Source: Cylindrotheca closterium (lineage: Eukaryota > Bacillariophyta > Bacillariophyceae > Bacillariales > Bacillariaceae). From it: a DNA stretch of 64,000 nt. Where the stretch lies: assembly GCA_933822405.4 (NCBI GenBank), contig CAKOGP040001814.1, positions 124,001 through 188,000 on the forward strand. The letters are read 5' to 3'. Position numbers and translations under genes: made by a program. The stretch's first letter is position 1. Each line of letters opens with the position of its first letter. The notes beneath the pieces are model-generated. The model had not been told where the DNA came from, ran no database searches, and worked only from the letters and a program-made list of their open reading frames with translations. Of this stretch, positions 50,885-60,072 are shown piece after piece.

Positions 50885-51757
50885 CGCAGAGTTATCGACG
50901 AGACAACATCTTGTTCTCTCTAGTTTGTTGCCATCCCATGATATTTGACAGCAACAATTAGGATGGACGATCCCGCAAGCACATGGTTTTGACGACGAAA
51001 AAACAAGGAATTAGAAAATATGGGCAAGTTCTTCTTCAGCAAGAGAGTGAAGGGAAGAAGCGTCAGATCAAGAAAAAGGCTACATTGACGGCATCTTGTT
51101 CTTCGAACGTTCTGCCTGAAAGCTTCATGAGCATACTGCTGGTTTACTTTCCTTTCTTCCCCCAAATTGGTTCTGTGAATAAGTTTCGTGGCGGGTTCAT
51201 TATATATTGCGATGAGGAGGAACAAATCGGAAATTCAGAAAGCAAGCAAACGACGTGGTGCACAATACGAGAGAGAGGGTAACAGAATTACTGTATGGAT
51301 TCCTTTTTTTCTCGCCCCCACGATGCCCCAAACAAGGTTGCAAGCAGTGTGTATTGGGCATCGGTTTGATAGCCGGTTCATTGCAAAACAAACTCACCTC
51401 CAATCTCCAATGCCAGATACTGCCAGCAACATTTATGCCCTTTGAACACTTGAGATGTTCATTCGCGTTCCACAAATTCGGAGAAACCACACGCGTAAAT
51501 CCACTCTTTCTCTGTATCTAAACCTATCTCTCATACCATATTCTACTCGTAAAGGCGAAAGGGTATAATGGTCTTGTGTTTCGCAAGAATTTGGGCTACG
51601 TTTGACCTGCATTAACCAATCACATTGCGTGAGCATTCTTCGAGGTGCACGTCTCGCCTGTACGACGACCGGAGTGAGTGGACGCCGAATGAAAAGTGGT
51701 TTCAGTAGCGTTCCAAAACTCGCATAATTGTTTTCAAAGCCAACTTCCAAAACCAAA
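50885..51757. other. intergenic within copy A, with scrambled LRR 3'-flank modules
   Basis: Module 1 (about 50930-50962, CATCCCATGATATTTGACAGCAACAA) resembles the LRR gene end at 50252-50278. Module 2 (about 51226-51272, CGGAAATTCAGAAAGCAAGCAAA and on) resembles 50316-50357. So the end of an LRR-like gene was once placed after this NEIL3 segment too. The right part is upstream of the DUF6824 gene. Confidence 0.55.
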
Positions 51758-52546
51758 ATGACTATCAATTTTGAATCCTCTACCATGTGTCTGTCCAATG
51801 ATGATATGATGCATTCTATCGATGGTTCTGCTCTCATTATAGACGAGACCGAGTTGGAATCCTTGCTATTAGATCTCCCTCCACTTGATGATTGCAACGA
51901 CGGAGAGGGACAATCATGCGATGTCGAAATCGAAATTGACTCCATTCCTCTAGACGAGATCACACAAGGAGACGGAAATGAAGCGTTGGTAGAATATGCT
52001 TCTGCTCTCTGCTCGTGCTTTCTCAGCAATGATGCTGCTCCTATTCAGGATGTCAACCGCATCCAAGAGATGCCATATCAAACCAAGAACAAGAAGACGA
52101 AGAAATCACAGCGAACCAACAAGAAAACGAAAAAGTCAAAGGCAGGGTCAGGAAAGAAAACGACCGCCAAGAGAAAAATGGTACCCAAAATCAAATGTAC
52201 TACTACCGTGACACATCTTTGTCCCGAACGGGATGTCGTGTTCGGACGAGGTGGTCATGCCGTTCATAATCCTGGCAACGGGTTCCTGCTCGAAGCCGTG
52301 AAGATCCACAGCCCCAAGTACAAGAGCCTAGGCAAGGATAAGGACGGCAAAGTGGAAAAGAAGCATATTGTTCAGCTGGTCGCAGCGATGGTTGAAGCCA
52401 GGGGCGGCAGATTCTTGTTACGGCAACAAAAGGATGCGCCATGGCAAGAAGCAAGCGAACAGAAGGTGCACGAGAAGATCCGTCATATGCTGAGGGACCA
52501 GCCACATCCTCTGAAACATAGTAGGCGATGTACGATTTTGCTTTAA
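51758..52546 (+). CDS. DUF6824-domain protein, copy A
   Basis: 262 residues from the first in-frame ATG. Acidic N-terminal region, then a Lys-rich stretch (KNKKTKKSQRTNKKTKKSK) that looks like a nuclear signal. The C-terminal domain at about 155-250 has DVVFGRGGHAVHNPGN, a KKHIVQLVAAMVEARGGRFL segment, a Trp, and a KIRHMLRD ending. This is the DUF6824 pattern common in diatoms: the FGRGG start and GGRFL core. A DNA-binding or nuclear role is suspected for the family and not shown. Protein identical to copy B at 55953-56741. Confidence 0.82.
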   Translation: MTINFESSTMCLSNDDMMHSIDGSALIIDETELESLLLDLPPLDDCNDGEGQSCDVEIEIDSIPLDEITQGDGNEALVEYASALCSCFLSNDAAPIQDVNRIQEMPYQTKNKKTKKSQRTNKKTKKSKAGSGKKTTAKRKMVPKIKCTTTVTHLCPERDVVFGRGGHAVHNPGNGFLLEAVKIHSPKYKSLGKDKDGKVEKKHIVQLVAAMVEARGGRFLLRQQKDAPWQEASEQKVHEKIRHMLRDQPHPLKHSRRCTILL

Positions 52547-53008
52547 ATAAAAATGACATGTATGAAGGGAAATTGTACTGAAAATTATAGTAGCATATAG
52601 TTTTTGGCCAGAATAGATAGCAGCGATGACTGTGGCTCTCCGATGATAATGGAACTGCTTGGCGTCAACTTTTGGTCGGAGAGCATACCAGACTGTCGGC
52701 TATGTATATTCTTGTCGATTGTGCTACTGCTGTGGTGTAGTGTGCATCGGCTTTGTTCACAAGCTCGAAAAATAAAATGCTTTATATTACATCTTTTCAG
52801 CACCTATTGTCGGATTGTGCTATGGCTGCTGTGATGTATTGTGCATGGGGTTTGTTTTCAAGCTCGGGAAAATGGTTTGCAAGTTCTTTGGTTATATGTG
52901 CCAAAGAATCAAAGAGTATACCTTCCCATTTTGAGAATCATAATCTATCAATGCTTTTTGTGGTTTCATCCTAATTGACTTCTTCATGCATCGATTCATC
53001 GTTTCGCA
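52547..53008. other. 3' flank of DUF6824 copy A and duplication junction
   Basis: Shared DNA continues to 52965, then unique DNA starts with TCATCCTAATTGAC. No gene is supported between here and the relic at 53009. Confidence 0.55.
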
Positions 53009-53452
53009 TCAATCCAAAAAGTCGTGTGAGATGGCAACCAAAAATAATCCCGAAGATAATGGATATAAAAGTTCCGATAATATAGCCCCGGATAGTTTGG
53101 CCTTCTTGTTGGATATGGCCATCTCCGATACAACTTGCTTTGGATTTGACGGGCCTACCGAATCGGAATCATTTCTCATAGAGTAATATGCTTCAGTATT
53201 ATCGAACAGCATACAATCAAAATCAGCTGTAATTTTGTCCCCTCTTATGTCAAGAAAATTGACTTGGGCACAATGAGTAAGTCCGAAATCTTCCTGGATC
53301 GATACTGCCGTCCCCACAATCAGAGTTTCGATAGGTATCCAATTCTCATGCTTTTCATTCCAGCTCGAGGTCGATGGCAAAACTGATCGCCGACCAAAGA
53401 ATGGTTGTAATCGTCATCACGGCGAGGCATCCAGTGATCTTTGGGTAGTGAT
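53009..53452 (-). pseudogene. decayed DUF3592-like relative of the RING-H2 array
   Basis: Two reading frames together resemble helix 1 and the ectodomain of the array proteins. Upstream frame: TGCLAVMTITTILWSAIS, stopping after DLELE. After a shift: WIPIETLIVGTAV, THCAQVNFLDIRGDKITADFDC, then a degraded YNPxxP region (GPSNPKQVVSE). The next helix region is also recognisable (SGAILSELLYPLSSGLFLV), but no RING follows. A frameshift, the missing RING and no good start mark it as dead. It shows that the array once reached beyond the LRR gene. Confidence 0.7.
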
Positions 53453-53840
53453 CAACCACTATGGCTTCGTTGATGGTTCTTCATCTTTTAAAGTAAGATC
53501 TCCTGTTCGAATTATATTGACCCATATTGCCATGTGTTGGAACGTGTATTAGATACTTAGAATTGGAGTAGTCAGATTAAGGTAGCCTGGTAGGCGCAGG
53601 GGTTCGATTCCGTAATATACCGGTACCAGGTACCACCCTATATTTGACAGCCATGAAATATCTGGCATATTATATGGTATATAAAAAACAGTTGCAAAAT
53701 TCTTCTTCGCCCGACGACTCACGGACTGCGAAAGCGTTTGAAAATATTTTTGAAAATATTTGAAACATCATCATGCTGAGAATAATAATATACCGCACGT
53801 GATTTTCATTATTTCGAACTGTGGAGGAGAGCGGCGCACG
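53453..53840. other. intergenic upstream of the NEIL3-like gene
   Basis: It holds ATACCGGTACCAGGTACC near 53620 and a repeated GAAAATATTT near 53740-53760, probably part of the NEIL3 promoter region. No gene is supported. Confidence 0.45.
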
Positions 53841-55079
53841 ATGGTAGAAGGACCAGGAGCTACACGCAACAGTCGAAAGGTTCAGCCTGCCATTGGATAT
53901 ACAGTGGAGTCAGTAGGGCAGGAACACTTGCAGGAAAAACTCCAAGACAAATGCTTGGCCGAGGTAATCTCAGTGGGCAAGGAAGTTTTCCTGCTGTTTA
54001 CCAGTAATCGGGAGGGTGAAGATTCACAAGAGGGTGAAACTGCATTACGGCTACATTTTGGTATGAGTGGTTGCCTCTATCTATATCAAGATGACATTGG
54101 AACCAACAGCATTCCAACATGGCGACGAAACACCCCATCTTCTTTGAAAATTTACCTCGTGTCTCCCGACGATCCGATTTCAAGAATGTGTTTGGAGACA
54201 AAAGACTCGACCAGCAACCTCCTTTCTGCTCGTGTTGCAAGATCCAAAGTCATGCGGCTATCCAAAAGAGACGTCTGTGGGGATGGCTTTGATCCATTGG
54301 CGGTAATGGATGCCATAGTGAATAAACGGTCGGATGCAATAATCTCAGATGCAATTCTGGACCAAGACCGCTTTCCAGGCGTTGGTAATATCATCAAGAT
54401 CGAAGGATTGCATCGATCAAAAGTGCATCCCAAACGAATTGTTTCGACATTGACCAGGGACGAACTTCAAGCTGTTGTATCGAGCTGCCGCCGCTATGGC
54501 ATGGGGTGGCTGTCATCAGGTCGGGCACCGGCGAAAGCAGTTTATAACCAGACGGTGTGTGGAACTTGCTCGGCTCCATCAGTACGTATGGTGAAATTGG
54601 GAGATGATCTCAGTCGTACGACGTTTTGGTGTGAATCTTGCCAGCCACTCGAAAGGAGAAAAGAAAACAAAGAAAGGAGCGCACCAGCTGTTCGGATCCT
54701 GCCCCGAACCAAACCACTGAACACGACAGCAAAAGCCACACCATGCTGTCCACAACATGGAGCATCGTCACTCCTACTGAAACGTGTAAAGAAGACGAAT
54801 TCTGTAAACCGCAATCGATTGTTTCGACTCTGCAAGGTTCGCCCTTGTCCTTATTTCGTTTGGGCTGACAATCATTTCCCTAAATGCGCCTGTCGGCAAA
54901 CAGCAACTCTACGAGTTAGTAAAACAGAACGTACCGGGGGGCGTTGGTTTCTGTCATGTCGCAATGCCGCTGCGAAGCCTAGCGATGGATACTCGACACC
55001 ACGAGGTTGCAAGTTTTTTGCGTGGGCGGAGGACGCACAATTGAAGCCATTTGGAAATTCATTAACGCCCCTCTTATAG
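53841..55079 (+). CDS. NEIL3: NEIL3-type DNA glycosylase with two GRF zinc fingers
   Basis: 412 residues from the first in-frame ATG. The protein starts MVEGPG: Val2 replaces the usual Pro nucleophile of Fpg/Nei enzymes, as in animal NEIL3, and Glu3 is kept. LRLHFGMSG lies in the N-terminal domain. The helix-two-turn-helix has DQDRFPGVGNIIKIEGL and HPKRIV (about 173-200). The C4 zinc finger is VCGTC with FWCESCQ (about 237-267). Two GRF fingers follow: CCPQHGASS to PCPYFVWAD (about 299-342), and PKCACRQTATLRV to GCKFFAWAED (about 348-398). NEIL3 removes oxidised bases and helps unhook interstrand crosslinks at forks. The GRF fingers bind single-stranded DNA. The C-terminal 172 codons are also present at 50369-50884. 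Confidence 0.9.
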   Translation: MVEGPGATRNSRKVQPAIGYTVESVGQEHLQEKLQDKCLAEVISVGKEVFLLFTSNREGEDSQEGETALRLHFGMSGCLYLYQDDIGTNSIPTWRRNTPSSLKIYLVSPDDPISRMCLETKDSTSNLLSARVARSKVMRLSKRDVCGDGFDPLAVMDAIVNKRSDAIISDAILDQDRFPGVGNIIKIEGLHRSKVHPKRIVSTLTRDELQAVVSSCRRYGMGWLSSGRAPAKAVYNQTVCGTCSAPSVRMVKLGDDLSRTTFWCESCQPLERRKENKERSAPAVRILPRTKPLNTTAKATPCCPQHGASSLLLKRVKKTNSVNRNRLFRLCKVRPCPYFVWADNHFPKCACRQTATLRVSKTERTGGRWFLSCRNAAAKPSDGYSTPRGCKFFAWAEDAQLKPFGNSLTPLL

Positions 55080-55952
55080 CGCAGAGTTATCGACGAGACA
55101 ACATCTTGTTCTCTCTAGTTTGTTGCCATCCCATGATATTTGACAGCAACAATTAGGATGGACGATCCCGCAAGCACATGGTTTTGACGACGAAAAAACA
55201 AGGAATTAGAAAATATGGGCAAGTTCTTCTTCAGCAAGAGAGTGAAGGGAAGAAGCGTCAGATCAAGAAAAAGGCTACATTGACGGCATCTTGTTCTTCG
55301 AACGTTCTGCCTGAAAGCTTCATGAGCATACTGCTGGTTTACTTTCCTTTCTTCCCCCAAATTGGTTCTGTGAATAAGTTTCGTGGCGGGTTCATTATAT
55401 ATTGCGATGAGGAGGAACAAATCGGAAATTCAGAAAGCAAGCAAACGACGTGGTGCACAATACGAGAGAGAGGGTAACAGAATTACTGTATGGATTCCTT
55501 TTTTTCTCGCCCCCACGATGCCCCAAACAAGGTTGCAAGCAGTGTGTATTGGGCATCGGTTTGATAGCCGGTTCATTGCAAAACAAACTCACCTCCAATC
55601 TCCAATGCCAGATACTGCCAGCAACATTTATGCCCTTTGAACACTTGAGATGTTCATTCGCGTTCCACAAATTCGGAGAAACCACACGCGTAAATCCACT
55701 CTTTCTCTGTATCTAAACCTATCTCTCATACCATATTCTACTCGTAAAGGCGAAAGGGTATAATGGTCTTGTGTTTCGCAAGAATTTGGGCTACGTTTGA
55801 CCTGCATTAACCAATCACATTGCGTGAGCATTCTTCGAGGTGCACGTCTCGCCTGTACGACGACCGGAGTGAGTGGACGCCGAATGAAAAGTGGTTTCAG
55901 TAGCGTTCCAAAACTCGCATAATTGTTTTCAAAGCCAACTTCCAAAACCAAA
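55080..55952. other. intergenic within copy B
   Basis: Same content as 50885-51757, including the LRR-like 3'-flank modules at about 55125 and 55421. Confidence 0.55.
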
Positions 55953-56741
55953 ATGACTATCAATTTTGAATCCTCTACCATGTGTCTGTCCAATGATGAT
56001 ATGATGCATTCTATCGATGGTTCTGCTCTCATTATAGACGAGACCGAGTTGGAATCCTTGCTATTAGATCTCCCTCCACTTGATGATTGCAACGACGGAG
56101 AGGGACAATCATGCGATGTCGAAATCGAAATTGACTCCATTCCTCTAGACGAGATCACACAAGGAGACGGAAATGAAGCGTTGGTAGAATATGCTTCTGC
56201 TCTCTGCTCGTGCTTTCTCAGCAATGATGCTGCTCCTATTCAGGATGTCAACCGCATCCAAGAGATGCCATATCAAACCAAGAACAAGAAGACGAAGAAA
56301 TCACAGCGAACCAACAAGAAAACGAAAAAGTCAAAGGCAGGGTCAGGAAAGAAAACGACCGCCAAGAGAAAAATGGTACCCAAAATCAAATGTACTACTA
56401 CCGTGACACATCTTTGTCCCGAACGGGATGTCGTGTTCGGACGAGGTGGTCATGCCGTTCATAATCCTGGCAACGGGTTCCTGCTCGAAGCCGTGAAGAT
56501 CCACAGCCCCAAGTACAAGAGCCTAGGCAAGGATAAGGACGGCAAAGTGGAAAAGAAGCATATTGTTCAGCTGGTCGCAGCGATGGTTGAAGCCAGGGGC
56601 GGCAGATTCTTGTTACGGCAACAAAAGGATGCGCCATGGCAAGAAGCAAGCGAACAGAAGGTGCACGAGAAGATCCGTCATATGCTGAGGGACCAGCCAC
56701 ATCCTCTGAAACATAGTAGGCGATGTACGATTTTGCTTTAA
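55953..56741 (+). CDS. DUF6824-domain protein, copy B
   Basis: 262 residues, the same protein as copy A (51758-52546): acidic start, Lys-rich basic stretch, then the DUF6824 domain with FGRGG and GGRFLLRQQ. It lies downstream of the intact NEIL3 gene on the same strand. Upstream and downstream DNA are also shared, so both copies should be expressed alike if both exist. Confidence 0.82.
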   Translation: MTINFESSTMCLSNDDMMHSIDGSALIIDETELESLLLDLPPLDDCNDGEGQSCDVEIEIDSIPLDEITQGDGNEALVEYASALCSCFLSNDAAPIQDVNRIQEMPYQTKNKKTKKSQRTNKKTKKSKAGSGKKTTAKRKMVPKIKCTTTVTHLCPERDVVFGRGGHAVHNPGNGFLLEAVKIHSPKYKSLGKDKDGKVEKKHIVQLVAAMVEARGGRFLLRQQKDAPWQEASEQKVHEKIRHMLRDQPHPLKHSRRCTILL

Positions 56742-57160
56742 ATAAAAATGACATGTATGAAGGGAAATTGTACTGAAAATTATAGTAGCATATAGTTTTT
56801 GGCCAGAATAGATAGCAGCGATGACTGTGGCTCTCCGATGATAATGGAACTGCTTGGCGTCAACTTTTGGTCGGAGAGCATACCAGACTGTCGGCTATGT
56901 ATATTCTTGTCGATTGTGCTACTGCTGTGGTGTAGTGTGCATCGGCTTTGTTCACAAGCTCGAAAAATAAAATGCTTTATATTACATCTTTTCAGCACCT
57001 ATTGTCGGATTGTGCTATGGCTGCTGTGATGTATTGTGCATGGGGTTTGTTTTCAAGCTCGGGAAAATGGTTTGCAAGTTCTTTGGTTATATGTGCCAAA
57101 GAATCAAAGAGTATACCTTCCCATTTTGAGAATCATAATCTATCAATGCTTTTTGTGGTT
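56742..57160. other. 3' flank of DUF6824 copy B, to the junction
   Basis: Same as 52547-52965. No gene is supported. Unique DNA starts at 57161. Confidence 0.5.
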
Positions 57161-57820
57161 ATGAGACTCACGCAACACCTTGATTACTGGTCCAGTGAAA
57201 ATGTATCCATCTGCCAGCATCCCATCTTCTCCCTTTTGTTGTTGTTCGAGGATCTGATTTGCCAAGATCATTCCACCAAAGCTCTCTCCCATTGCAAAAA
57301 CTTCCTTTCCTGGGTATTCTTCCTTCACTCGACGCAACATAGCAGAGTATTCCTCAGTCAATGCGGGCATGGTCGGAAAGTAGTTTCGCAAACCACCGAC
57401 CCCAGTGCTATGTCCACAACCCATGGAATCAAAGGCAATCACTGCGATTCCAGCTTCTTTCTGGAAGGCCCCCATGATTTCACTATATCCGATGTGAAAT
57501 CCTGCGCCACCATGGCTAAAGAGAATGACAGCTTTTGGGTCTTGATTGGTAGGAATCCAGCGTCGTACAGCCAACTTGACTCCTGGCAGTGTTCCACCCG
57601 TGAATTCCTCTGGCTTTCCTAGAATGGTGTAAGATCGACATGTGCCGGATTCTTCGGTGCATTTTTCAGAATCTTGCGACTTTACAAATGCCTTATGCAG
57701 AAGACACGCAACGATACTAGAGCCGTGAATGCAGAGTAGAGAGACGAGAGTTTCATGACATGTGCTTGTACCTGAAGATTCGAAAATGAGAGCTTTGTAA
57801 TGGGAATGCAACTGAATCAA
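57161..57820 (-). pseudogene. alpha/beta hydrolase (serine hydrolase, S33/monoglyceride-lipase-like), truncated at 3' end
   Basis: The minus-strand frame encodes the first half of an alpha/beta hydrolase: AVILFSHGGAGFHIG (oxyanion HG loop), IAVIAFDSMGCGHSTG, and the nucleophile elbow GESFGGMILANQ. It breaks off after TGPVIKVLR at a good splice donor, GTGAGT (57171-57166). Only 11 bp later the duplicated segment begins. No later exon with the catalytic Asp and His is found downstream on this strand in the window. The 5' end is also unclear: the frame has no ATG before the catalytic region, although a signal-peptide-like MKLSSLYSAFTALVSL lies in another frame. It is probably broken by the duplication. 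Confidence 0.6.
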
Positions 57821-59225
57821 CTAAAGCAAACATGAGAATCGAAACTTGATACTGCTTGACACGATGAGCTGGTTTTGTGGCTGATGGAACTGAATCAATC
57901 AATCAAAAGCAGAAACCGGTACAACTGCATGTACACGTGTACCGGTACATGCACACAATGAATATCTTTCGTTTGACTTTGCGACTATTATATTATGATG
58001 ATGACACCATGGATATTGACGGACGCCCGACAGATAGGCAGTTTTCTGGCGTCACCACGACAAAAGGATTTGCGTAGCTTTTACTCAGCGTTCTTGCGTG
58101 GAACATACAAAATCATCAATCAGTCCGAAGCACAAAAGGGGGCGCTTCGTTCATTCCAAGGTACCGGTAACATACTATACGTACCAGCAAGGATAAAGGT
58201 ACCAGTATCGTAACAGGTGGCTCGTACCTGCTACAGTGAGTACTGTACGGTATTATGCACAAAACGATCATCATGAATATTTGATCCATTCTCATTTTTT
58301 CTTCATTCTGCTGATCAAGGTCACTTCATGGTTCTCACTTCTGCTTTGGTTGTATGTAGGAGCAATACCTAAATAATACCAAGAGAAAAGGTGCAAGATT
58401 CTAATTAGATCCTTTTTTGTTACCACAACAGTACTGTACCAATTGAAAACCCTACTTTTCCTGCCAAGGTACACGTTCTACCGGTACGACAAGATGCGTC
58501 GTACCTGATACAGAGTGTACCTACTGCACGGTATTATCATGCCTATGTTAAAATGGTTATGAATGCTTGATTCATTTTCCTTTTTGCATTCTGATCAAGG
58601 TCACTCCTGCTTTGATCGGACAAGGTTGCATACCTAGAAAATAGCAAGATTCTAATTCGTTGTTATTATGTCCGGAGCAGTCCGTAGTCAAAGGGTCGCA
58701 ATAAGAGCATGAAGCATGACCGCTCTTTACTGTAGATGGATTGATCATAAAAAATTGGGTCGTCACTGGAGTTAAATGAATGATCTTGTCAACAATGACC
58801 GTAAAACACCTCAATTTTTTACAATACAGTATACTCGCGATAGAGGAGACAGTCGCGCTTGACAAATACATACTATGCCGGTTTATATATGTAAACAACG
58901 GAGATAATTCGAATGCACAAAATTCTCAACATCGCAAGGAGTCTTCTCACAAATCTGATCAAGGATCAACACATATTTTATAGCACAATGAAGTTTCACT
59001 GGAAAAGACAAATGCCTCTACATTTCATTCTGCGACCACGATCTTCATATTTTATATTTTATACTGCGGATTCTTTGATCAGAAAAGTGACGATCAACCA
59101 GGAGCTCATTAATGAAACTTCATGAAGTAAGCGCCACTGGAAAACCACGACTGCGAACTTTTGAAATGGAGCTCCTCTTTTTCTCGACTCATCGCTATTA
59201 CGGTAGCTCAACGCAAAACAAAACA
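57821..59225. other. long non-coding stretch with palindromes and a degenerate direct repeat
   Basis: It has several ACCGGTAC palindromes (57916, 57940, 58162, 58480) and the direct repeat listed at 58150-58670. No gene is supported. A minus-strand frame at 58572-58898 is listed under findings. Confidence 0.45.
58150..58670. repeat. degenerate direct repeat, period about 285 bp
   Basis: 58225-58410 and 58503-58655 share landmarks in the same order: CTGTACGGTATTAT or CTGCACGGTATTAT, ATGAATATTTGATCCATT or ATGCTTGATTCATT, CTGATCAAGGTCACT, and AAGATTCTAATT. Each copy holds a minus-strand tail ending in a stop after a Lys-rich end (TLISRMKKK, TLIRMQKGK), preceded by a splice-acceptor-like TTTAG or TTCTAG followed by GTAT. 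Confidence 0.6.
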
Positions 59226-59665
59226 ATGAAGTGCATCTTGACACACCAATCTATAGATGTATCACTATTTTCAAAGCGCTATAACGGTACAATAGTCACC
59301 ATGATATCATAGCCCCCGTGAACAAGAAGCTGTCAATCATGAAAAGCTCATGTGGCAACAATGTGAGCACGTCCAAAATGGGATGCACTGCCCCCCAGCA
59401 CTCGAATCCGCTGGCAAACACCAAGAACGGGGTTTTCGTTGAAGACACCAAAGAAATCTCCTGCACACTTTTTGAGAGCAATTACGCTACGTCATTGAAG
59501 CGTCGCAAAGATTTCGACGAAAACTCGAGGAGGAGAGAGCTTATTTTGGACGATGCAGAAAGCCTCAATCAAAGGATGGGAGAATATCGTAGACAAAAGA
59601 AGACTGGCAGATACATCCATATATTCGATACCGATTCCGATGACGAAGAAGACCTTGAACAATGA
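59226..59665 (+). pseudogene. acidic-tail (DSDDEEDLE) family, copy 1, frameshifted
   Basis: An ATG at 59226 starts MKCILTHQSIDVSLFSKRY, as in copies 2 and 4, but the frame stops after MIS. A 2-nt length difference from copy 3 near 59290 shifts the rest: from GTG at 59318 the frame reads VNKKLSIMKSS and on to SRRRELILDDAESLNQRM, EYRRQKKTGRYIHIF and DTDSDDEEDLEQ. An ATG at 59339 could give a 108-residue shorter product. No known domain. Copy 2 faces it tail to tail. Confidence 0.6.
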
Positions 59666-59738
59666 GCAATGGTTCTCGAGGACTTGAATTTAGAAAGAAT
59701 AGAAAGCTAGCCACCGGTGTAATCTAAAATATACTAGT

Positions 59739-60002
59739 ATTGACAATGTGACCTTTGCTGGTTTCACTTTTGTACTCGGAGAAACGTTTATCGACCTGAG
59801 TGGAAGCTCATTCTTGTCTCCGAATCATGAACGATCCCAGTAATCGCCGTCTTATTCTGAGCATTCAGCAACTTTTGTAACACCCAATGAGTCCTTGCAA
59901 ATGGTAGCTCTGAACCCGTATGACACCTCTGCACTGTAAAGTGCATACCGTTGCTTGGGACAATAGAAAACTGTAATCAACGCAAAATACATTGTAAATA
60001 AC
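59739..60002. other. spacer of the inverted repeat, no gene
   Basis: Unique sequence between the arms. The left edge (GACCTTTGCTGG, TTTTGTACTCGGAGAA) recurs inverted at about 61640-61690. Confidence 0.5.
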
Positions 60003-60072
60003 AGTATACTTTAGATTACACCGGTGGCTAGCTTTCTATTCTTTCTAGGTTCTAGTCCTCGAGAACCATCGC

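Larger units (their letters stand above)
50369..52965 (+). repeat. 2,597-bp direct duplication, copy A
   Basis: It matches 54564-57160 at a constant offset of 4,195 bp, with one difference noticed (A at 50392, T at 54587; silent). The left edge is at ACTTGCTCGGCTCC, in the middle of the NEIL3-like zinc finger. The right edge is after CTTTTTGTGGTT. It contains a headless NEIL3 fragment and a complete DUF6824 gene. It lies 88 bp after the LRR stop. The near identity means either a very recent event or an assembly artefact. Confidence 0.92.
54564..57160 (+). repeat. 2,597-bp direct duplication, copy B
   Basis: It pairs with 50369-52965. Here the left edge lies inside the intact NEIL3 gene, so copy B includes the natural 3' end of that gene and is probably the original on that side. 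The right edge (57160) falls 11 bp from the splice donor of the truncated hydrolase, which suggests that this side is a rearrangement breakpoint. Confidence 0.92.

Noticed and set aside
53560..53625. Possible tRNA gene, from GGTTCGATTCC
   Set aside because: The T-loop-like sequence has no 5-bp stem around it and no matching acceptor, D or anticodon arms were found upstream.
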